A stretch of 64,000 bases of DNA, taken from Thermomucor indicae-seudaticae (taxonomy: Eukaryota; Mucoromycota; Mucoromycetes; Mucorales; Lichtheimiaceae). Below, in pieces: positions 21,966 through 33,592 of this stretch. The stretch covers positions 19,823 through 83,822 of the forward strand of contig JSYX01000081.1 in assembly GCA_000787465.1 (NCBI GenBank), read 5' to 3'. Under the pieces are notes generated by a model, which saw only the letters and a list, made by a program, of their open reading frames with translations, was not told the origin of the DNA and searched no databases. Each line of letters begins with the position of its first letter. The stretch's first letter is position 1. A program made the translations under genes and the position numbers.

Positions 21966-23929
21966 ATGGATGAATTCCCCGCAACAACCGGCACTGGACT
22001 AGGATCTTTCCCAGCACCTCGAAGACCGCCTTCTCGGCAACGACGACGGGACAGCAACCACCATTACAGTATCATAAGCATGAATAGCGTGTCCAGTAAA
22101 GGCAGCAGTTATGCAAACACCAGCTCACGATATCCAAGCGGCATGACAACGATGACTAGTTTCACATCCGATTTCTCATCCTGTGTATCGCCTACTTCCC
22201 CAACCACGACAATTCCTGGGCAGCACAACGAGCTTGCCGAAGAACAATTCGATATTATCAATAACTTAGATTATGACGACGTGGATGACGGCTTAATCGG
22301 TAAAACTTTATTGTAATTCTTTTTCGCGCTTTTCCTAATCCATTACTACCAACTAGACCATGAGTTACTGCACCGCAACCGAGAAGCGCTCATACAGCAA
22401 TTGCACACTTCAGAAGTAGCCTACTATGAATCTCTCAACCTAGTCGCAACAGTCTTTCTACAACCGCTTCGTAAAGATGCAAAGCGATCGACATTTAGCT
22501 TTCTCGGAATGAAGAAAATGATTTGCACAGAGCGAGAAATTCGATGGCTGTTTGGCAACTTTGACGATATATTACAAGTCCAGCGAGAACTTTTGGCCAG
22601 TCTTGAACACCGGTATTGTTCTCGCGGCAAAATAATCTACGCCGTTTTATACTGACCCCTCGACGTTTTCTTGGACAGTTTACGCATTTGGGGTCCAACT
22701 CAAATTATCTCGGATGTTTTTCAATCTTGGGTAAGAGAAACAAGCACTTGAAATCGGTATTGTTTCGAAAACACTAACGGCACGATGCCGCGGATCTGGA
22801 CCTACTTTATTTCCCCCCGAGAAGCTTCCGTCCCTGAATGTTTATCATGCCTACTTGGACAATTACGATGTCGCGGTGACTACGTATGAACGACTCACAA
22901 GATATCAACCATTCAAAAAGTTTATTGATGTAAGTCTTTGTTTCTCCAGACTTGCCTTAGTCATTGCGTCTGATTGTACGCGTCTTGAAGGCAGCGCACA
23001 AAGATCCTTCTCTTAAAGGTGCCACACTCCTTTCCCTTTTGCAGATTCCAGCTGGCTGCATTAATCGTTATGCACAGCTAATCAGCAAACTCGCGGATCT
23101 GACCGCGCCAATGCACCCTGACTATATGGGGTTGCTTGCGGCGAAACAGCGGATATTAGGCATTGCAGAGGAGATTAAACCCAAGTAAGTTTGATGGCGA
23201 GGAGGAAAGTTAGGGAGAACGGCCCCTGTGCTGACGACTAGAAAATCCCGCAGAGTGGATGATGCTGACAACGTTGACCAGGTGCTGATGATTCAGCAAG
23301 CACTGGTTGGTGCTCCATTCGGTGTGAAAGCTGAACGACGTCTCGTACTTCAAGGGCAACTTTCGCGCGTTGTCGTGAATTCTCGCTCGACAGGCGAAGA
23401 ACGGACCTATTTCCTGTTCTCGGATTTACTGGTCTTTGTGCGGCCAAAGCAGGACGGGAAGCGGACTATTCTTCAATATAAGGGTCATCTCAATTTGGAG
23501 CGCGCGCGCGTAAAGGCCCTGAGCTCCGAAGAGGCCGGTGGACAAGAACATTGTATTGAAATTACATCATCCTTCCAAGGAGTTGACACGCTGAACACGA
23601 CTTACATGGGTACGCCGACTGTCCATGTACTTCAAGCACATAGCCGCGAAGAGCAGCAAGAGTGGTTAAAGCAACTCGAAGCGGTTATTGTTAAATTAGA
23701 CCGCACTGTCAAAACAAAAGCTTGTAAGTTAATCAGTGTCCAGTGTCGTCTATGGTTTGCTAAGTATCCATTTACAGTAGCAGCAAACAGGCGGATGCAA
23801 CAGAACCGTTCGCCGAATAACGATGGTTCCCTTAGACGGATTGGAACAGCCTCCTCCAGTCGCTCCTCAACCAGCGGTACCAGCGCTGGGGCAGAGTCCC
23901 GAAGAAGCTCATCATCATCCCGTCATTAA
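21966..23929 (+). CDS. Rho guanine-nucleotide exchange factor (DH-PH)
   Basis: A RhoGEF loads Rho-family GTPases with GTP and so steers actin and cell-wall growth. The start is ATG at 21966. The first about 115 residues are Ser/Thr/Pro-rich and disordered. The DH domain follows over several exons: REALIQQLHTSEVAYYESL (conserved region 1), LFGNFDDILQVQRELLASL, a middle part with YERLTRYQPFKKFID, and LLSLLQIPAGCINRYAQLI, where most family members have the PVQR-type block. A PH domain follows, with RRLVLQGQLSRVVV, TYFLFSDLLVFVRPK and HSREEQQEWLKQLE. The tail is Arg/Ser-rich. About eight exons code for about 560 residues. It is different from Cdc24 (also in this window): it has no CH or PB1 domain. 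Its GTPase partner cannot be read from the sequence. Confidence 0.88.
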
Positions 23930-25176
23930 CACAACTCCTTTTTCCGTTCCGAAAAGTTTCCTATTCCACTTTCGTAGTCTTCTGGTCACCTTCCGAATCC
24001 GTACGATTTAACGTGCATCTCTCTCTTTTTCTTCGCTCGCCACGCATCCTCCAGATATGTATATCTCTCTCCATCCGTACAGAAGCACGCTGTTTCCACT
24101 GGTTATAAATACTAATATGTATTGTGATTTAAGTACAAAATCGATAAATAAACATTATTGTTAATCCATTATTGTTGATTGAAACTTGACAATTCCAGTT
24201 AGCGCCATACTAAGCTGTGGAGCGCGTAATGAAATTCCAACGTGAAGGAAGGAGGATGGTCACCATCCCTTTTTAGGATATATCCCGTTTCTTATTCGTG
24301 TAACGTTACACATCCTACTAACGTTCCTCAAATTGGCGCCAAAATAGTTTATTGATCAGTCTGTCAAGGTTCGACATCCCAAGTGGGGGTGGCCGTTGCA
24401 GCGCGCCAAAGAGAAGTTTACACTGCTTGTGAGTGTCATGGGCAACAAGATCCCATCGGATATCTTGAACCACGTAGCCCAAGAGCCGCAGAATTCAACT
24501 GTGCAAAGAGAGTATGCTATATCAGAGAGTGCTCAATTCACCAGCTAGAATTAGTCCGTTCGCTAGGACTTAGGCTACAAAACACGAGGACAAAACGTCA
24601 TAACAGAGGAGATAAAGAAGGCAAACGGGTACAGTGCGTACAAAAGTGCCGGTCTGCAATTCATGCGTAAGTTCATTATTGGTTCTTAACGTAAGATACG
24701 ATAAGAAATAGTATGCACGTCGCGGGCGTCAGTTAAAGAGTGGAACAGTTGTTTACATTTAGCAGTAATGGATTCTTTGACGCAAACTCCTTATACTTTC
24801 AATACGCAAGCAAATATCACATTCTTGTCATACTTTTGTGTGATGCGATCTTTCGTTTTGAGCAAAAGAAGAAAACAACGGAGAGACGGCTGTGCAATTG
24901 CAATATCCTTTGAACTAATCCCTATGCCAAACGCTTTCTTACTAATGCTGCTTCTTCGCTTTCAAAACCTGCTATAGAAAAACATCTTTGGTTATATCTC
25001 CATCTCTAGCCAAAAATGGATCGTATGTGGGCATCAAAAAAGTTCTACAGGTAGCAATGTTTTGAAAAGGCGAGATTGTCATCCTGTGGCATTGATTGGC
25101 CACTTTTCTAAGAACAGGAACGGTCGCAGGCAAAATTCTTTGAGAACCGAAGGGAAATTGTCCATGTCGGTAGTCC
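23930..25176. other. Intergenic between the RhoGEF and pob3
   Basis: Starts with the RhoGEF 3' region, including AATAAA-like AT-rich sequence at about 24140-24160. The rest holds only short frames without motifs. Confidence 0.5.
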
Positions 25177-25400
25177 TATTTATCCTCGTACGTATGCGCT
25201 ACGCTGTAGTGAATAAGTTTCCGTTGGTCCCGCAGGTTCTTCAGTGCAGACATTACATTTCGGTTGCGCCTTGTATTTCAAACAAACAATTGGCTTCTTT
25301 CTTTCGTCCGCATCATACTTCATTGGTTAGTAAGTATAATCCGCACTTTGTTTTAGAACTTCGGTTGGTCGAGAGCAGGACTGATGCCGCCAGAGGCCCA
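25177..25400 (+). repeat. Diverged direct repeat, copy A (upstream of pob3)
   Basis: Shares two blocks with copy B at 28141-28312 in the same orientation. Block 1 (about 25187-25249) includes TACGCTGTAGTGAATAA and GGTCCCGCAGGTTCTT. Block 2 (about 25350-25395) includes TTTTAGAACTTCGG and GGTTGGTCGAGAG. By eye block 1 is about 80 percent identical; the middle is poorly conserved and about 45 nt longer here. It ends about 80 bp before the pob3 start codon. Confidence 0.7.
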
Positions 25401-25481
25401 AGCGAAAAGTTCAGAGGAGTATGAAATTTTTCAACCAAGCTGAAGAAGCACTGCTGCCTTTCTGTCCCCTTACCTTTCGGC

Positions 25482-27578
25482 ATGTCTGAAAAACGTTATA
25501 CAGAGTATGAGTCGATCCACTGCGGAATGCTACCGGAGAAAGGCAGATTCCGGTTTGCGCCAAATGGTCTGGGCTGGAAGTCTGCAAGCGGAAAGACAAC
25601 TGTGATCCCTTCCGATGATTTGAAGAAGCTTTCGTGGAGCCGTGCTGCGCGCGGTTACCAGCTGCGGGTACAGTGCAAAGATAACACTGTCCACAGATTT
25701 GACGGGTTCAAATCAGAAGTAAGCACAATGATTGTCTCCAACGTGAGTGATTGGAGCTTGGTGATCGATCTTTTTGCTGTCTGATCAGGAATTCGAGGAT
25801 GTCAAGAACGCGGTAAAAATGTATTACAAGTTACAATTGGAGACCAGGGAAGTGAGCGTCAAAGGGTGGAACTGGGGAAAGACAGAGTTTCAAGGTATAT
25901 GTTGCTTGGTCGCTCAAGTTCTTTCAACTGTGTGTGCACTCACACCGTGAGGAACAGGCTCAAACTTGATTTTCAACGTGTCAAACAAACCAATGTTCGA
26001 ATTGCCTTTGGCTAAAGCCATTGGTACAAATAAGCCTGGCAAGAACGAAGTTGCAATCAATTTCGTCGACCCTGGCCAGCCTGCCCCGGAAGGTGTCAAT
26101 CCAAAGGAAGTTGACGAGTTGATGGATATCACGTTTTACGTGCCCGGCACTGTCTCTAAAGAGTCAGAAGACAATGCAGAGGACGCGGAAGAAGAAGTCA
26201 ATGCAGATATGGTAGGGCAAATCAAAGCTTCACGGTAGTCGATGTCAAAAGAAGATTCACCTTGTTCTCGTTTTGTAGGTGTTTTACGAAAACGTCAAGT
26301 CACAGCTTGAATTTAGCCAAATGACAACCGAAAACATTGTTCAGTTTCAGGAAGTGCTATGTCTTACACCACGGTAAAGAACTCGAGTCGCAAACATAAG
26401 GAGCATTTGTGTCCGAAGCTAACTTTGGTCTAGTGGTCGCTATAACATTGACATGTATCAAGACTTTCTTCGGTTGCGTGGCAAGACGTACGACTATAAG
26501 ATCCTGTATTCCAACATTATCAAGCTATTTTTGCTTTTGAAACCGGACGATGTGCACGTTATGTTTGTGGTAAGTGTGCCATTCGCGAGATTTTGTGGTA
26601 AACGATAACTGATAAGCACTGTTCAGATTGGACTAGACCCGCCTCTTCGACAAGGTCAGACGAAATATCCGTTCTTGGTCTTTCAGTTTGTGCGTGAAGA
26701 GGAGATAGACGTGGAATTAAACATAGACGAGTAAGTCAAGAAAAAGGAGACAGCCTGTCCAGCTACGCTTACTAACATTTATGTGCCAACGTTAGAAATA
26801 CTTTGGCTGAAAAGTACGAAAACAAGCTGCATAAGCACTATGATGCGCCGACCTATGAGGTTGTGAGCACTATCTTCCGGGCACTGACGAATCGTAAGGT
26901 GACAGTACCCGGTGGTTATAGAAGGTCAGTCAGAACGAAGTAAGAGACAAAGCACAGGACTAAATTAACGCTTTATTAGTCATCATGGCGCTCTTGCGCT
27001 GAAGTGCTCTATGAAAGCTAACGAAGGATATCTTTATCCACTCGAGAAAAGCTTTTTGTTCATACCAAAGCCAACTACATTCATCCCACACAGCGAGATC
27101 GGCGTAGTTACATTTTCTCGAGTCGGAACAACGTCAGGAGGCAGCTCCAGAACTTTTGATATGAAGTTCCACATGAAGGGTGGTAACGACATACAATTCT
27201 CAAGCATCAATCGTGAAGAATACGCGAATCTAGAGGACTTCCTGAAGCAAAAGAGAATTAAAGTCAAGAGCGTCAATACAGAAGAATCCATTATCAGCTA
27301 TGCCGAGTTGGATGAAGAACTTGGCGAAGACGATGAAGATGACTTGGGTAGCAGTCGGAAGAGACGAAGAACAGATGCCGATGAAGATACAGTAATGGAC
27401 GATGTGGACGATGTTGACGATGAAAGTCGTAAGTAGAAATATTCTCTATAACTCTAACTTGCGCTAAATTGCAATCACCATCTGCGTAGCCGACGAGGAC
27501 TTCGCACCTGAAGAGAGCGGAAGCGATGTGCCTGAAGAATACGATTCGGAAGCTGAAGGCACCTCAGATGAAGACTAG
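25482..27578 (+). CDS. POB3: FACT complex subunit Pob3 (SSRP1 homologue without HMG box)
   Basis: Pob3 pairs with Spt16 to form FACT. The start is ATG at 25482 ([20 protein letters not shown]). The N-terminal Pob3/POB3_N domain has [32 protein letters not shown] and [10 protein letters not shown]. The middle tandem PH region has [17 protein letters not shown], the sequence [36 protein letters not shown] and [15 protein letters not shown] patch and an acidic tail rich in Asp/Glu follow, ending at 27578. Seven or eight short introns separate the exons, and the product is about 530 residues. There is no HMG box after the acidic tail, as in other fungi, where Nhp6 supplies it. The gene is intact. 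Confidence 0.97.
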
Positions 27579-28140
27579 TAGTCCAAAACTATGGCACTAT
27601 TGTACATATTTCGAAAACCTGTTATCATACACTACCCGTTTTCCTTCTTATTGTTATTGCATGCGCTACATGCTGGATCCTATTTTCAACTGCATAAAGA
27701 TTCATTCAGAATCTGTATTGTTTCTTTTGTCCCAGGTAGGCTTTTGTGTGGAGCTTCCATATACGCGAGACCGTCCATGTCCTAGACACCCAACGGAAAG
27801 AGAGCGTGGGCTCGTTCACTTGTCCGAAGTCTCCACGGCGGGTAACCCCAGCACCTGCGTCAGGGCAGAAGCTCGAATCAAGCCCGGATCCCACCCAGCG
27901 TACGCCGTTAGCTTTGGATAACAAGATACAGAAATAAATGAAAATGTTGCAATAGGTGTAATACTTTGTTCACTCGGAAAGCTACAATAGCAGCATTGGT
28001 CTGTTTTTTTCCCTTTTCGTGTACGGGATAGTCCAACAGTCCTACTGTGAATTATACTTAATATGACAGGACAGCGTACTTGCTCTCCGTGATGGATCAA
28101 TGGTGTCTAGATACGTATCATGTTATAGAGTACTAACGTG
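27579..28140. other. Intergenic between pob3 and EPL1
   Basis: 3' region of pob3. Several short frames overlap but none has a recognised motif. Confidence 0.5.
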
Positions 28141-28312
28141 ATTATTTACCATCGTATGTCTGCACTATGCTGTAATGAATAACTTCCCGAAGGTCCCCAC
28201 AGGTTCTTTGTAGACAAAAATCGACTATACCTTCCGTCTGCAATATATTTGAAGCAGTTCATTTATTTTAGAGCTTGGTTGGTCGAGAGAATTACAGATA
28301 CCAGAGACTCCC
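28141..28312 (+). repeat. Diverged direct repeat, copy B (upstream of EPL1)
   Basis: Counterpart of copy A at 25177-25400. Block 1 includes TATGCTGTAATGAATAA and GGTCCCCACAGGTTCTT; block 2 includes TTTTAGAGCTTGG and GGTTGGTCGAGAG. It ends about 230 bp before the EPL1 start codon and lies on the same strand as in copy A. Confidence 0.7.
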
Positions 28313-28543
28313 TTATCGGACTTTCACGGTCAGCCCACTTGCAGACCAGAAACCCTCCGTGCATTTTATAATACCAATATACAGCACACAAAGTAAAACA
28401 GGGAAAACAAAGTCGGCAATCAAAGGACGACCTCACATCGCAATCTGATTGCAAAAGATTGCGTGTCCACTTTGCAAGCTGTTACGCTTTCTGTCATCAG
28501 TTTTACATAGATTCCAAATCGGTCAATCTCGCAGCAAAGATCA

Positions 28544-30793
28544 ATGACCAACCAGGTGGTGTCACGTTTCAGATACAAAAGGCTGCACTACAGGCACCCG
28601 CTACCTATATACAGGGAAAGCCAACTCCCTGATATTCAAGATACAGTCAGCCTACAGCGGTCAGTACCGCACATAGAGACAGGTGTTGAAAAGGATGAGG
28701 AGGAAGAGGTACTTGTCTACGTTCTCGTTTCTGATTGGTCCACATGCTTCTTGCTATGGGCGCTGTTTTTGGGAATTTCCCGGCAAAGGGAAGCATCAGA
28801 TTATCGTGCCCACTGTATACTTACATGTTCTATTGAAATGATATTTTTATAAAGCATGACTTGCAAGCCGCTATCTCTGCCACTCAAGCTGCGGTAACGA
28901 CTGGCGAAAAGATCCAGCGTTACATACCTACCCCGGACGCATCGCGAAAAATCCCGGACGAAAAATATGGAGCCATCTATAAGACTAAATTCAAGCAGCC
29001 TACAAGTCTTATACGGTTTTCGATGACCGTAGAGGATACAATCGGATGCCCCTATATGATGGATGAAGAAGACGAGCGTTTTTTGAGACGCCATAATGCC
29101 CGGTCTAACAACAAACAGCTTAGTGAAGATGATTTTGAAAATATTATGCATCAAATTGAGTCAACCATCAACGAGCAGTTACCTCACCTAAATCTTGTAA
29201 GTCCCCTCCCATAGCGTAACGCTCTCATAACAGAGAGGGAGAGTGTGGATAGTTTACCAAGTGACAGGATCCATCGCAGGTGCCACAGTATGCAAATTTT
29301 CTTGAAATGATTCCTCCGTCATCAAGTCTACTTCGTTCTGCTGCTGCACAGTCCGAATTGCAGGCCATATTTGCGTATTGGCGAAGCAGACGATTGAAGC
29401 GAAACGGAAAGCCAATTATACCCCAGCTGCAGTTTGAAGACGTGCTCAAGCATGAAACGGATCCGTACGTTTGCTTTCGACGGCGTGAGGTCAAGCCAAT
29501 GCGTAAAACGAGACGAACGGATCAGCAGAGTCTAGAGCGTTTGCGCAAATTACGTATAGAAATGGAAATGGCGAGAAATTTGTTGGAAATGGTCCTGCGT
29601 CGTGAAAAGATACGTAAAGAAGGATTCGTACAAGAACATGCTGTGTTTGAAAAGCGATGTGAGATAGTTGAATACCAAAAGTTATTGGGCATCGTGGACG
29701 AAGATGCGCTCATGATAACTGCTAAAAAGAAGCGCAAGTCTTCTACTCCTTTGGAATCTGGGTTCGTCGAAAAAGCAAGGATTTGGCCACTCTGCGATGT
29801 AACTGACGGATAAAGGTGTGGATTCTTATTGTTAGGACCACTATCAAGATACCCCTTCACCGCCTTAAGCGAGATGATACCGGAGATCGGCAAGAACGAT
29901 CGATGATCGAGCAAGCGCTGGAAGCAGAGCTCGCAAGAAGACGAGAGGAGAGCTCTCACTATGAAGACGTGACAGAGGTAAGTAAACAAAATCTGCCTTC
30001 CCTTTCCTTACCTTGCTTTTATTCTTAACACTGGTTTTCTTTGCAGTGCCCCTTTCAACCGTTTCCCGTTTATCTTCCACTTCACTTTTTCCAGACATTA
30101 TCTGCTGATGCAAAACAGCACCGGTTCAGGAAAAGAGTAGGTCGTGGTGGCAGAGTCTTTATTGATCGGACTGGATACAGATGTCCTTCTTCATCTAATG
30201 ATGAGCAATATCGATTTGATCCTGATCGTGAGGAAGAACTGGAGATAGAAGTCGATGAAATGGATGACAGGTAAAGCTGGAAAGAGAAAGAAAAGAAAGG
30301 AGAAAAGCACTGACACCAGTAAAAAGGTTTTGGCGACATCGCAATCAACTGCTTTCCGATATGGAACTCCGCAGTCTTTCACGGGCATTCAGCGACATCC
30401 AGGTTTCATCCACTCCACCCGTCAAGCATCAAACTTCACGGCCACGCATGACTCCTCAACAAGCGGCGATGGCAATGACAAATCGTGTGATTGCAGTGAA
30501 TTCATCGGCAGCTGTGAAATCCTCTCCTCAGCAAGCTGTGAACAATCGAAACGGTACCTACGGTGTTGTGCTACGATGGTGGGCTCTCTCTCTCTAACTC
30601 TTATTTCTTTAGATTCGACACCTCTGCAGCAGCCAACCCCTCCATCGCAGAAATCTAGTCCTTCCCCATACGTGAGTCCAAAAGAACATATGCATGTTTC
30701 TTGAAAGCCTCAGTATGTCTCTTTCTCCACATCTATGTACAGGAACTTTTGGATCCAATCTATGCTTGTAAACTAAGTTTCGCTTTTAAATGA
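28544..30793 (+). CDS. EPL1: Enhancer of polycomb-like protein Epl1 (NuA4 subunit)
   Basis: Epl1 anchors the catalytic Piccolo module of the NuA4 histone H4/H2A acetyltransferase. The start is ATG at 28544. The N-terminal EPcA domain is clear: RFRYKRLHYRHPLPIYRESQLPDIQD, of which LPIYRE.QLPD is the signature, then KIQRYIPTPDASRKIPDEKY, DEEDERFLRR and QLSEDDFENIMHQIE. The next exon has FAYWRSRRLKRNGKPIIPQL and YVCFRRREVKPMRKTRRTD, the most conserved part of the family, followed by a long helical segment. The C-terminal part (FWRHRNQLLSD and Ser/Pro/Gln-rich sequence) is less conserved. The last intron is uncertain: splicing from GTGAGT at about 30671 to an acceptor at about 30741 gives a stop at 30793, whereas reading through gives a stop at 30704. 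Confidence 0.95.
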
Positions 30794-30850
30794 ATACAAC
30801 ATTGCTAGCCAAGATAATTCCTGATTTTACACTTAAAATTACAAAGAGAT

Positions 30851-32798
30851 TCATGTCATGAACTTGATGCTATCGCTATCGGGAGCAACAAAGACACCGG
30901 ATTTCACTGAGCCTTGAATGGTAAAGACAAGAGCCATGCTCCTCTTTTTTGGGTTCTTGATTTGAAGTTTGACGGTGCGACCGGATTGCTTTACTTGACC
31001 ACCTGTGACCTCGTCGACAGTTATATTGGGTGGCATCGTCATCTCGACGACAACGGTGCTGCCGAAAGGTTTGGTGTCGAGCTTGCGGGCATTGACAACA
31101 GCTTCAAAGGTACGATTATCGGTCTCGATGACGGATAACTGAGCAGTGACCCGGGAGCTCTGGTAAGGACAAGGAGTGACGCCGCTGGAAGTCAGACCAG
31201 ACGAGCCGCAAGTGTTGGAGGCAGTGCCCTGGGCACAGTAAACCGAGTTGCTGTTGGTTGATCCCATGCACACGAGACCAGCTGCGCACGGTTGTAGGAC
31301 CCATTGACCGTTGTCGCAGATGCCAAAGCTGTTGCCAGCGCAAGAGTATTCACCTTGAGTCGAGCACGGGTCGCCGTCCTTGATGCATCCGTCAGAACCG
31401 CTTCCTGAAGTCGGTGTGCCGGTAGGGGCAGAGGATGTCGTCGAGGTCGCGGTGCTCGTAGTTGCCGTGGTGGTGGTGGTCGTGCTCCGGCCAGAATGGA
31501 CAAGATTGCCGAGAGCAGCAGCAAAATTTGGAGAGACTTCTGTATTTCCATAAGACTGAGAAGCATCTAATCATTTTGGGTGCGATTAATAATAATAGTA
31601 AACGCTAGTCTCTTTCCCTTCGTGATAATGCTCACCCCAGACAGTGACTCCTCCATAGCTCGAATAAGTGGAGGCCACTTTTTCCACGGTCGACTGGAGC
31701 TGCGAGAATGGAACATAACCGGAGCCTGCTGCTGTGGGAGAACCCGGAATGCCCATGAAGATCTTGACGTCCTTGTTTGGAGAAGTGTTTCTAGCCCATT
31801 CATCCCAGGTATCAAAGTTGAAACTGGAACTGGTCGAAGAGCAGTAGTTGTTGTAAAACTGGACTGAGATGGCGTCAAAACCCACGGAATTGATCACGTT
31901 GCCTAACATGGCGTCCGGGAATGGACACTGAAATAGCATCCCTTACGCTTTAGTGATTTTGATGCTTGTTTCTATGCAAAGACCACCATTTTCCATACCT
32001 GCGGTGCAGCCGTAATGTAGTAGTCCTTGGATGAGTCCGTCGCAAAGTGCGAGCGAAGTGCCTTTACAAAGGCCTCGTGAAATTGGATGTGTTAAAGTGC
32101 ACGTTACTCATTTAACGACGGTAATAGTTGGAGCTTACCACGTAGCCCGTATCGCCACCACCTTCAATATCCAAGTCGAAACCGTCAACTACGGCATCAC
32201 CAAAAGGACGAGTATCGCTGTTTCCGTTGCCAAACAACTCCCACATGGTCTGAGCGAATTGTACGCCTTGATCGTCACTGGTGAATCCGTACGCACCACT
32301 TGCTCCGCCGAGCGACAAGATGATCTTTTTGCCTTTCTGCTGGCAAGTCTTAATATCTAGATGATAGCCACTTGTTATTAAGATGACAAAAAGAAAAGTC
32401 TGCGACTCTTTCTTTGCTGTTACCTTCTCCTACTTGGTCGCATTTGAGGAGGTTAGTGCCATTTAAGAAAGTACCAGTGCATGCATTGGCAAGGTTGAGT
32501 GTCGGAAGCCCGCCGACGTTGAATTGCGTAATAAAGCTGAGGATAAAAACATCCGAACTATCATCACAGTAGAAAGCCAAGTTCATTTGCGACGATCCCG
32601 TGTTTGCAGAGTTCTTTCAAAATATTAAGTTGAGTGAGTCGAAAGAGGAGGAATAGCCCGGAAGAATCCGCTTATCTGGCCCCAATAGGTCATGATGTTG
32701 TGCCCGTTGGGGAAGGATGCGGCAGCGCCAGTCTGCCATGATGCAAAGAGCAAGATTGAGCTCGCTAACCCGATGAATCGGTGTCCAGAAAAGATCAT
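30851..32798 (-). CDS. Secreted GH18 class III chitinase with CBM19 and C-terminal domain
   Basis: Hydrolyses chitin, probably for septum and wall remodelling. The start is ATG at 32798, with a signal peptide (about 27 residues, ending TGAAA). NIMTYWGQ is joined to [16 protein letters not shown]. The catalytic motif [10 protein letters not shown] is present (Glu is the acid), as are [25 protein letters not shown] and [12 protein letters not shown]. After a Thr/Ser-rich linker comes a cysteine-rich module ([25 protein letters not shown]) typical of CBM19 in yeast Cts1 and Rhizopus chitinases, then a C-terminal beta-rich domain ending at 30851. About six exons code for about 500 residues. Intron 1 (32614-32675) has the borders AT...AG; all other introns look canonical. 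Unspliced, the frame would stop soon after YWGQ. EPL1 ends 58 bp away, convergent. Confidence 0.93.
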
Positions 32799-32820
32799 GG
32801 AAAACGAGAGGAATGAGATA

Positions 32821-32829
32821 ATTTATATA
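32821..32829 (-). promoter_or_regulatory. TATA box close to the chitinase start
   Basis: The minus strand reads CTATATAAAT only about 23 nt upstream of the start codon at 32798. This implies a very short leader or a transcription start close to the ATG. Confidence 0.45.
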
Positions 32830-33329
32830 GTACAAGATTAAAGGAAGGAGGCTATCGGATAGCTTGATTAGGACCCTTCCATTGGCCTTGAGCCCGTTTT
32901 TATAGCTTTCTCTCGCGACCACGAAAACACTTAGAATGGTAGTTTTCAGTAATGGTTATGAGTCATACATTGAAACGTGGGGGGTAGGTTCTTCCTCGTA
33001 GTCATTGTGGCGTGTGGAACTTGTTTGCTTTTGCTGTCACGGTATGCAACATAATAATGCGTCTAATGCAGAAGAGTCAATACGGATCAATGTCTTTCTG
33101 TGCATCATTTACCGTGGTCCGGCGCATTCTACTTCATCAATTTTTCTGCATCCATGTAGGGGGGATCTGCAACGAGGCGTCGGGAAAGCAGTGGCACAAA
33201 GGAGGTTATCAAGACCTGTCTTACTTGCATGCATCTGCATTTTAACGAACTTAATTGACAAAAAACATATCCGTGTTAATTGACACAAAATTCCATCCGG
33301 GTCTTCGCATTATTTCTTACGATTGCATA
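32830..33329. other. Upstream region of the chitinase gene
   Basis: 500 bp upstream of the chitinase. No gene is recognised; several short overlapping frames lack motifs. Confidence 0.4.
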
Positions 33330-33592
33330 ATGGATCGAAGTCGTTTGTCCGAAACAAGTCGACCATTCAACGTCTTGTACGATTTGGAGTTAACTATTAC
33401 ATCCACGGGCAAAAGAGATGTATGATACTCGTTCCTAACGCGAGAAGACATTGACCTTGAACTCAGAAAGGACAAGGACCATCTTGACGAACCATTACAT
33501 CCTTTGAATCGTAATAAAGTGCGAAGGGTTTATGGACCGCTGAGTGACCAATCGAATCTGCTGTATCCCTTTCCAAGTTGGACCCTTTGCTG
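33330..33592 (+). pseudogene. Decayed reading frame of unknown family
   Basis: From ATG at 33330 the frame reads MDRSRLSETSRPFNVLYD, is broken by one TGA after about 33 codons, and then continues YSFLTREDIDLELRKDKD and on to about NKVRRVYGPLSDQSN before the next stop at about 33590. The composition on both sides of the TGA is protein-like and balanced in charge. The family is not recognised. It lies in a zone of transposon relics, so an old mobile-element gene is the likeliest source. The opposite strand is also fairly open here, so the call is weak. Confidence 0.3.

Noticed and set aside
21966..23929. RhoGEF as a second copy of CDC24
   Set aside because: It lacks the CH-like and PB1 domains and its DH motifs differ, so it is a separate RhoGEF family member.
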